A stretch of DNA of 8,321 nucleotides from a bacterium (lineage in GTDB: Bacteria > AUK180), in contig JAUXGM010000092.1 of the NCBI GenBank assembly GCA_030622125.1, positions 1-8,321 on the forward strand, read 5' to 3'. The position numbers and the translations under genes were made by a program. Position 1 is the first letter of the stretch. Every line of letters starts with the position of its first letter. The notes under the pieces are model-generated. The model ran no database searches, was not told the origin of the DNA, and was given only the letters and a program-made list of their open reading frames with translations. Below, in pieces: positions 1 to 5,086 of this stretch.

Positions 1-41
1 AATTTTTCCTACGGAACGCAACTACTATTTATTAAATCTTC

Positions 42-78
42 AAATGTCGTTAGAAAAGACATTTACAATATTTTTTTT
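42..78 (+). terminator. Possible weak intrinsic terminator of an upstream gene
   Basis: A 7-bp perfect inverted repeat (AAATGTC at 42-48, GACATTT at 58-64) with a 9-nt loop is followed, after a short AT spacer, by a run of eight T (71-78). This is the general shape of a rho-independent terminator, but the stem is short and AT-rich and the T-run starts six bases after it, so it would be weak. No upstream coding region is visible in the window to confirm that it ends a transcript. Confidence 0.3.
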
Positions 79-134
79 AAAGGAATAAAAGTTTAACATT
101 TTGACTTTGGAATAACAATTATTTTTAAAAACTA

Positions 135-163
135 TTGAAAAATTATGTAAAAAGTGTTAAACT
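135..163 (+). promoter_or_regulatory. Candidate sigma70-type promoter of the 170-733 lipoprotein
   Basis: TTGAAA (135-140) and TAAACT (158-163) are separated by 17 bp. The -10 keeps the important first T, second A and last T of TATAAT. Transcription would start about 7 nt downstream, almost at the ATG at 170, giving a leaderless or nearly leaderless mRNA; this fits the absence of a Shine-Dalgarno sequence before that ATG. An alternative is TTGACT (101-106) with TTTAAA (124-129), also 17 bp apart, but its -10 lacks the key second-position A. In such AT-rich DNA chance matches are common. Confidence 0.33.
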
Positions 164-169
164 ATATTT

Positions 170-733
170 ATGAGGAGAATATTTATTTTGCTATCCATCT
201 TATTGTTTTTTGCCGCTGCATGCAACAAGGGGAAATTTGCCGGTTCTTCCAACGAATCAGGGAAAGCTGCCGGAAAATCCAAATTAACCCGTACTTCACA
301 GGAATTGAAGGAAATGCTTGTTATCCCGGAGGGATATTCCGTTACAAGTGAACTGACAAAAGAGATACGGAATAAGGAATTTTCTGTAAATCTTTATAAC
401 ATTGAGCTGTCAACGGATATTGTTAATGACTCTGTGGTTACAAGTATCAAATATTCAATCAAATTAGTTGATATCGGGGATTCTAATATGTATCCACCGT
501 TAGCGGCACATAAACTTTTCTATAAATTCGGAACAGAAAAAAATAGTGAGATCTTTTTTAAAAAGAAGGACATTGTGGGAAATTGGAATATAATTTATAG
601 TTACAATAAGGTAGAGCGTGACGGACAATTTTCAGCACAGAGCGGAATACTTTTTCTCATATTTAATTTTGAAAATAATGATTTTGAAAAAGCGAAAGAG
701 ATCTTTTTAAAATTATCGGAAGATATAAAATAG
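170..733 (+). CDS. Small predicted lipoprotein of unknown function
   Basis: This 187-residue protein begins with a typical lipoprotein signal peptide: basic MRR, a hydrophobic stretch (residues 4-14) and a lipobox A-A-A-C with the lipidated cysteine at residue 18. The mature part starts with a flexible segment rich in Gly, Ser and Lys (about 19-45), then a compact mixed alpha/beta region with no motif I recognise; the C-terminal 25 residues look helical and charged. The ATG at 170 has no clear Shine-Dalgarno sequence. A GAGGAG lies just inside the gene (172-177) before an in-frame TTG at 188, but that start would remove the basic N-terminus and spoil the signal peptide, so I keep 170. The TAG stop ends on the first base of the SRP RNA closing helix, so transcripts of this gene probably read into the SRP RNA. 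The membrane-anchored location is a confident inference; the function is unknown. Confidence 0.8.
   Translation: MRRIFILLSILLFFAAACNKGKFAGSSNESGKAAGKSKLTRTSQELKEMLVIPEGYSVTSELTKEIRNKEFSVNLYNIELSTDIVNDSVVTSIKYSIKLVDIGDSNMYPPLAAHKLFYKFGTEKNSEIFFKKKDIVGNWNIIYSYNKVERDGQFSAQSGILFLIFNFENNDFEKAKEIFLKLSEDIK
684..713 (+). promoter_or_regulatory. Candidate promoter for SRP RNA/dnaX inside the lipoprotein gene
   Basis: TTGAAA (684-689), an 18-bp spacer and TAAAAT (708-713) give a good sigma70-like match inside the 3' end of the lipoprotein coding region. Predicted initiation near 720 would leave a leader of about a dozen bases before the SRP RNA closing helix at 733, to be trimmed by a nuclease. A second -10-like TATAAA (724-729) could start transcription closer to the RNA 5' end but lacks a convincing -35. 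A strong separate promoter is expected because SRP RNA is needed in large amounts; the assignment is inferred from sequence only. Confidence 0.42.
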
Positions 734-1000
734 GAGGTGTGCTAAGTGGGTGGTTAGCGGTAACCTGTAACCTGCAATCCGCTACAGCAGGACTGAATAC
801 CTGATTGAGGGAAGAAGTTCTTTGAAAACAAATAAAAAGCTGTGTTGAGATCAGGGTCCTATGCTTAGATTCCAGGCAAACCCCGCCAGATCCGGAAGGA
901 AGCAACGGTAAACTATGGGTCCATGCCATTGGATAGCCTTGATGGAGTAGATTTTTACGCGGGATCAAAAAATGGAATTTCGAGGTTAGGGCATACCTCC
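733..1000 (+). ncRNA. ffs: Large bacterial signal recognition particle RNA (Alu-domain type)
   Basis: This is the RNA scaffold of SRP, which binds Ffh and targets membrane and secreted proteins to the translocon. The ends are defined by a 10-bp closing helix, GGAGGTGTGC (733-742) with GCATACCTCC (991-1000), containing one G-U pair. The 5' Alu domain is clear: GGTT/AACC stem (752-755/762-765), the TGTAA U-turn (766-770), CCTGC/GCAGG stem (771-775/787-791), and complementary loops AGCGG (756-760) and CCGCT (779-783) able to form the loop-loop interaction. The long helix 5 shows several paired blocks, such as TTTGA/TCAAA (821-825/965-969) and TAAAAA/TTTTTA (833-838/952-957). The Ffh-binding apical part has the hallmark AGATCCGGAAGGAAGCA (888-904) with its GGAA tetraloop (894-897). 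Its 268 nt matches the roughly 270-nt Bacillus scRNA class rather than the roughly 110-nt E. coli 4.5S RNA. It abuts coding sequence on both sides and precedes dnaX as in Bacillus. Confidence 0.95.
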
Positions 1001-1012
1001 GAGGAATATATG

Positions 1013-2614
1013 ATGTCGGATGGATATACTGTTTTTGCACGCAAGTATAGGGCTCAGAATTTTGATGAAATTATCGGGCAACAGCATGTGGTAAAAACGC
1101 TTAAAAATGCCATTTTATCGGGCAATATAGGACATGCCTATCTTTTTGCCGGACCAAGGGGTGTTGGAAAAACTTCAATGGCAAGAATATTTGCAAAAAG
1201 CTTGAATTGTGAAAAGGGACCGACTATAAATCCTTGCAATCAATGCAACCTCTGTGCAATGATCTCTAAAGGCAATTCTCTGGATGTCGTTGAGATAGAT
1301 GGAGCGTCCCATAGACGAATAGATGATATCAGAGATCTTATCGAACAATTAAAGTATCCTCCCGTTTCAGGAAAAAATAAAAAAAAGATATACATAATTG
1401 ATGAGGTTCATATGCTTACGACAGAAGCATTCAATGCTCTTTTAAAATCGCTTGAAGAGCCTCCGAAATATGTTATATTTATTTTTGCGACAACAGAACC
1501 ATTTAAAGTTCCGCCGACAATTCTATCAAGATGTCAAAGATTTGATTTTAGAAGAATACCATTACAGAAAATATCTTTGAAACTTAAAGAGATCGGTAAG
1601 ATTGAAAATATAAATGCAGCAAACGAAGTTTATTCGTATATAGCAATGCAATCCGAGGGCTCACTCCGTGATGCCGAAGTTATGTTCGACCAGTTGAATT
1701 CTTTTTCAGATGGAAATATAACAATGGAAATCGTACAAAATTTTCTCGGGGTTGTCGGCATTGACTGGATAATGAAGGTAATTAAAAATGTTTTTGAAAA
1801 AAATGCTGCGGCTGCCATCGGTACTATAAATGAGCTTTATAACCAGGGTTTAAACTTACGAGATTTTTTACTTTCCTTTTTAAAGGTATTAAGGGATTTA
1901 GTACTTATTTTTGGAAAATATAGATCAGCTGAAACAATCCTTTACTTTCCAGAAGAAAATTATAAAAAGTATCTTGAACTATTCAAGGACATTGACGCCG
2001 ACCTACTTCTTAGTTTTATGCGTCTCATTGAGAAAACATACAACACCATTAGATACTCCGATTCAGGAAATTTGGAAGTTGAAATTATGGCTGCGGATCT
2101 AATTCAACTCTATGAGATCTATGATCTAAATGAGCTAATAACCTATGCAGAAGCGGCAAAGATAAAACAAACGGTTTATAAATCGGTAAATAGGGCTAAA
2201 ACCGAAGATATTAAAGCAGAAGGCTCTCAATCAATTATTATAAATGATGAGAACTACAATGCCTTTTGTAACTGGGTGAAAGCCAGCAATAAAAATATAT
2301 ATGAAAGATTTTTATCGGATACATTTTTTGACCGTTTTGATAATAATGTCGTTTATATTTATATTGAAGGAATACAAAAATTTTCTTTTCGGGAACGAAA
2401 AGCAGCTGATTGGGAGGAGGTAAATGTTATATTAAGAAAATTCTTCAATGAGGATAAATTAAAAATATCGGTTGATTGGGCACAATCCAAATATACCGAA
2501 GGTGGAAGTCAAAAAAAGGGAATTGCAGATGAGGTTACGAAAACAATTCCCGATATTAAACTTATAAGTGATGCTTTTAACGGTAAAATAACTATTAAAA
2601 GAAAAGAGGAGTAG
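1013..2614 (+). CDS. dnaX: DNA polymerase III subunit gamma/tau (clamp loader ATPase)
   Basis: DnaX is the AAA+ motor subunit of the clamp loader that places the beta sliding clamp on primed DNA and links it to the polymerase. In the 533-residue product I see Walker A GPRGVGKT (47-54), the four zinc cysteines C66, C75, C78 and C81 in the usual C-x8-C-x2-C-x2-C spacing, Walker B DEVH (130-133), sensor 1 ATTEP (159-163), the SRC arginine-finger motif (172-174) and the sensor 2 region GSLRDAE (216-222). Later residues match the helical collar and a weakly conserved C-terminal region. The frame is open back to an ATG at 923, but that lies inside the SRP RNA. The real start is the ATG at 1013 (or the adjacent ATG at 1010), served by GAGG at 1001-1004; family proteins begin near the Y-x-x-F-A-R-K-Y-R motif. 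A possible frameshift site near the 3' end is listed separately. The gene is followed after 3 nt by ebfC. Confidence 0.96.
   Translation: MSDGYTVFARKYRAQNFDEIIGQQHVVKTLKNAILSGNIGHAYLFAGPRGVGKTSMARIFAKSLNCEKGPTINPCNQCNLCAMISKGNSLDVVEIDGASHRRIDDIRDLIEQLKYPPVSGKNKKKIYIIDEVHMLTTEAFNALLKSLEEPPKYVIFIFATTEPFKVPPTILSRCQRFDFRRIPLQKISLKLKEIGKIENINAANEVYSYIAMQSEGSLRDAEVMFDQLNSFSDGNITMEIVQNFLGVVGIDWIMKVIKNVFEKNAAAAIGTINELYNQGLNLRDFLLSFLKVLRDLVLIFGKYRSAETILYFPEENYKKYLELFKDIDADLLLSFMRLIEKTYNTIRYSDSGNLEVEIMAADLIQLYEIYDLNELITYAEAAKIKQTVYKSVNRAKTEDIKAEGSQSIIINDENYNAFCNWVKASNKNIYERFLSDTFFDRFDNNVVYIYIEGIQKFSFRERKAADWEEVNVILRKFFNEDKLKISVDWAQSKYTEGGSQKKGIADEVTKTIPDIKLISDAFNGKITIKRKEE
2500..2551 (+). promoter_or_regulatory. 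Candidate -1 frameshift (or transcript slippage) signal in dnaX
   Basis: Seven A followed by G (2511-2518) contain the heptamer A-AAA-AAG in the correct zero-frame phase (AAA codon at 2513, AAG codon at 2516), the same slippery heptamer used by E. coli dnaX. An SD-like AGGTGG lies just upstream (2500-2505). A perfect 8-bp stem follows directly, GGGAATTG (2518-2525) with CAATTCCC (2544-2551), 18-nt loop. A -1 shift would add Gly-Asn-Cys-Arg and stop at TGA 2530-2532, giving 506 instead of 533 residues. The spacer from heptamer to stem is absent rather than 5-6 nt, and only the short C-terminal tail would be lost, so its function is unproven. Confidence 0.4.
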
Positions 2615-2617
2615 GAT

Positions 2618-2929
2618 ATGGCAAATTTTAATAAAATATTAAAGCAAATGCAGAAATTACAACAGGATTTGGCGGTAAAACAGGAAGAAGTTAAGAAGGA
2701 AGAGGTAACAGGTGAGTCTGCTGGTGGGATGGTCAAGATCACAATGACCTGTGGATTTGAGATTCGATCAATAAACATTGAATCCGAGATCTGGAAAGAA
2801 AGTGATAAAGAAATGATCCTGGATCTGATCGCTGCTGCATTTAATAACGCAACCTCAAAGGCACAGGAGAAAATAAATGAAGGATTGTCCGGATTGACGG
2901 GGGGATTAAATATTCCGGGATTATTTTGA
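2618..2929 (+). CDS. ebfC: YbaB/EbfC family nucleoid-associated DNA-binding protein
   Basis: This 103-residue protein belongs to the YbaB/EbfC family, small dimeric proteins that bind DNA and are counted among nucleoid-associated proteins. The family layout is clear: a charged N-terminal helix rich in Gln, Lys and Glu (about 3-30), a central beta region beginning GGMVKITM, the conserved stretch around SDKEMILDLIAAAFNNA, and the typical C-terminal GGLNIPGLF ending. The length is normal for the family. The start is supported by GAGGAG (2606-2611), which overlaps the last codon of dnaX, with a 6-nt spacing. The gene sits between dnaX and recR, its standard place in many bacteria, and its TGA stop shares its last base with the recR ATG, so translation of the two is probably coupled. 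Confidence 0.95.
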   Translation: MANFNKILKQMQKLQQDLAVKQEEVKKEEVTGESAGGMVKITMTCGFEIRSINIESEIWKESDKEMILDLIAAAFNNATSKAQEKINEGLSGLTGGLNIPGLF

Positions 2930-3522
2930 TGAATAAATTGTTAAAAAAACTTAACGGCAACATAAGAAGTCTTCCATATATTGGAAAGAAAACATCGGAG
3001 CGACTTATTTTTGCTCTTTTAGAAACCGAAAATAAAAAATTAAAAGAAATTGCCGAGATATTAGAACAACTTTCACAAGCAAAAACAGTATGTTCAAACT
3101 GCGGAGTTAAAAGCCTGTCTTCGCCTTGTGAAATATGTAATAATGCCGAAAGGGATAATATCTTATGTATTGTTGAAAATTCAAAAGAGCTTTACAAAAT
3201 GGAATTAGCAGGAATATATAATGGCAAATACCATGTTTTAGATGGTGTAATATCACCGTTCAAAAGTAAAAATTTTGATGAATTAAACATTCAAAACCTT
3301 ATAAAACGAATTGAAAATGAACATATAAAGGAAATAATCATAGCTCTTTCCCCTTTACCCGAAGGAGAAATAACTATTAGATATCTTATAAAATATTTAA
3401 GTGGTATTGATATTAAAATTACAAAAATGGCAGTTGGGATTCCGATTGGTCAGTTCTTAGAAAATGCCGATGAGATCACTTTAAAAAGTGCGTTATCAGG
3501 GAGAATTAATGCAAAGGATTAA
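2929..3522 (+). CDS. recR: Recombination mediator protein RecR
   Basis: RecR works with RecO (and RecF) in the cytoplasm to load RecA on SSB-coated single-stranded DNA during gap repair. The 197-residue product has the N-terminal helix-hairpin-helix (LPYIGKKTSERL, about 15-26), a four-cysteine zinc finger (C55, C58, C67, C70), a Toprim domain from about residue 78 (ILCIVE, then YHVLDGVISP) and the typical C-terminal block GIPIGQFLENADEITL. One Toprim loop reads ALSPLPEGEIT where most RecR proteins have A-T/L-N-P-T-x-E-G-x-x-T, so the usual Asn is Ser; this looks like divergence, not damage. I use the ATG at 2929, overlapping the ebfC stop by one base, rather than the in-frame TTG at 2926. GGGA at 2917-2920 may serve as a weak ribosome binding site. 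The 3' end overlaps the next gene by 14 nt. Confidence 0.96.
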   Translation: MNKLLKKLNGNIRSLPYIGKKTSERLIFALLETENKKLKEIAEILEQLSQAKTVCSNCGVKSLSSPCEICNNAERDNILCIVENSKELYKMELAGIYNGKYHVLDGVISPFKSKNFDELNIQNLIKRIENEHIKEIIIALSPLPEGEITIRYLIKYLSGIDIKITKMAVGIPIGQFLENADEITLKSALSGRINAKD

Positions 3523-5086
3523 AATTATTCTTATTATTTTGATATTTCCTATTCTTGTTAACAGCACCCTATACGATTTAATGGATAATGGAGTAAATAC
3601 TTTTAGTGGAGATTTTTTTTCGATTGTGTTAAAAAATCCTGCTGCAATATCAAGGAACCAGTTAAGAAGATTTTCTTTTACGATGAAAAATCAATTTTCA
3701 ATAAATAATTTCGGGATAACCTTTCCAAAAAAGCGATTTAATATTTCATTGGGCGCATTAAATAAAACCCATTCCCCCTATTACGAAAATATATTTAATA
3801 TTAAATATTCATTAGACAATATGTTGGATATTGGCATTTCTTATTCTATGTTATTTCAAGATATCTCAATGGATATGAAAGCTCTTTATAAAATTAATTT
3901 GGGGTTGATCGCCTATCCTTTTACGAATTTATTTAAGAAAAGTGGAAACCTGAGTAATTTTGTTTTCTCATTTTATACCGATAATATTTTAAAAAATAAT
4001 TGTATTGAACATTATTATCCCATTACTTATGGTGGCGGGATCGCTTTTTTTTATCAACGCCATCTCATTGATATTTTCACAAATGTTGAAAATAAGGATA
4101 AAAATATCTCTTTTGGCTTTGGTATGAGGGCAAAAATAATCAATGATCTTCATCTTTCTTTTGGGATCAGGAAAGATAAGCTCAGCAGCGTAGCATTTGG
4201 ACTTGAATATTTATATAAAGATTCCACTTTTGCAGGCGGGGTAAATATAAACGAAGAAAAACAGTCCTTTATATTTGGGATTAATATTACACCCGGGAGT
4301 AAAAAAAATATTCTGATCAGTGAATATATGTCCACAGGGATCTTTTTCTACAAAAAAAAACAATATGAAAAAGCAATGGAATATTTTAACAAAGCACTTG
4401 GAATCGCTCCGAATAATCCGGATGCAAAACAATTTATTGATATTACAAGGGAAAGGATGCTCAGAGAAAAAGATGGTTTGGTTAATAAGTGGATATTAAA
4501 GATACATTCCTTATTAAAAAAAGAAAAATATGAGCGTGCAGAAAAAGAATTTGCACGATTAAGGGAATTGTATCCTGCTTTCAGAGGTAAGTGGAAAAAA
4601 CTAACCCCGTTATTTATAGATAAAAAGAAATTAAAAAATATAGAAAAAGATACTGAATCCGCTAAGTTTTTGTTATCGTTAAATGAATTAAAATTACTCA
4701 TAAAAAAAGATAAATTGATTGAAGCAAGGAAAAAAATGAGTTTGCAAACAAATTATCCTAAGAAATATGAAAAAAAATTTATATCTGTAAAAAATCTTTT
4801 AACCGAGAAGATAAATAAAAAAGTTAAATCTCTATTCTCTATGATAAAAGATGAAAATTCTAAATCGGCAATTGATATATATAAGGAAATTTTATCTTAC
4901 GATGGAAAAAATATACTTGCAAAAAAAAGAATAATATCGTATTATTTAATTATGGGTGAAAAGTTTTATCGTGACCAGAAGTATAATGAAGCATTATCTG
5001 CATGGCGAGAGGTATTGATCTACGAGCCTCACAATACGAATGCCCTGCTTTATATAGATACTGTAAAAAAAAGGATGAAAAAGTAA
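3509..5086 (+). CDS. Predicted outer-membrane beta-barrel protein with C-terminal TPR repeats
   Basis: The 525-residue product starts with a signal peptide (basic MQRIK, hydrophobic core to about residue 17, likely cleavage near VNS-T at 19-20). Residues about 21-262 are made of short alternating amphipathic strands rich in Phe, Tyr, Gly and Asn, opening with a segment containing KNPAAIS (42-48). This resembles the PorV/PorQ/UPF0164-like outer-membrane barrel group, where a G...NPA motif follows the signal peptide. From about 270 on the protein is helical and Lys-rich with TPR-like units; the clearest are 274-307 (GIFFYKKKQYEKAMEYFNKAL) and 478-511 (GEKFYRDQKYNEALSAWREVL), with degenerate units between. 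The TPR part should face the periplasm. I start at the ATG at 3509 (AGGGAG at 3498-3503), not the in-frame GTG at 3488, because it leaves a clean signal peptide. It overlaps recR by 14 nt and the phosphatase gene by one. The specific role is unknown. Confidence 0.8.
   Translation: MQRIKIILIILIFPILVNSTLYDLMDNGVNTFSGDFFSIVLKNPAAISRNQLRRFSFTMKNQFSINNFGITFPKKRFNISLGALNKTHSPYYENIFNIKYSLDNMLDIGISYSMLFQDISMDMKALYKINLGLIAYPFTNLFKKSGNLSNFVFSFYTDNILKNNCIEHYYPITYGGGIAFFYQRHLIDIFTNVENKDKNISFGFGMRAKIINDLHLSFGIRKDKLSSVAFGLEYLYKDSTFAGGVNINEEKQSFIFGINITPGSKKNILISEYMSTGIFFYKKKQYEKAMEYFNKALGIAPNNPDAKQFIDITRERMLREKDGLVNKWILKIHSLLKKEKYERAEKEFARLRELYPAFRGKWKKLTPLFIDKKKLKNIEKDTESAKFLLSLNELKLLIKKDKLIEARKKMSLQTNYPKKYEKKFISVKNLLTEKINKKVKSLFSMIKDENSKSAIDIYKEILSYDGKNILAKKRIISYYLIMGEKFYRDQKYNEALSAWREVLIYEPHNTNALLYIDTVKKRMKK

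Noticed and set aside
154-351. 65-residue + strand frame starting with GTG at 154
   Set aside because: It overlaps the lipoprotein gene in another frame, has no ribosome binding site and no recognisable protein features.
923-1012. Upstream extension of dnaX to the ATG at 923
   Set aside because: The 30 extra codons lie within the SRP RNA, have no family similarity and no ribosome binding site; DnaX proteins begin close to the Y-x-x-F-A-R-K-Y-R motif just after 1013.
663-1040. 125-residue open frame on the minus strand across the SRP RNA
   Set aside because: It is antisense to a structured RNA, overlaps two real genes, and its translation shows no domain or signal peptide.
1379-1387. A8-G run in dnaX as the frameshift site making gamma
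   Set aside because: It lies before the Walker B motif, so a shift would give a product of about 125 residues lacking ATPase function; no stem follows directly.
2511-2551. Minus-strand intrinsic terminator formed by the dnaX 8-bp stem and T7
   Set aside because: Read on the minus strand the hairpin and T-run resemble a terminator, but there is no minus-strand gene for it to end; the loop of 18 nt is large.
3488-3508. GTG at 3488 as start of the barrel-TPR gene
   Set aside because: It adds seven residues before a well-formed signal peptide, while the ATG at 3509 has AGGGAG at proper spacing.
4150-4701. Several minus-strand open frames opposite the barrel-TPR gene
   Set aside because: They are Phe/Ser/Ile-rich mirror images of a Lys-rich coding region, mutually overlapping, and carry no motif or ribosome binding site.
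5002-5085. Extended N-terminus of the phosphatase from 5002
   Set aside because: This stretch is the out-of-frame 3' end of the barrel-TPR gene; it is Cys/Arg-rich and unlike a signal anchor, and the ATG at 5086 directly precedes the first transmembrane segment.
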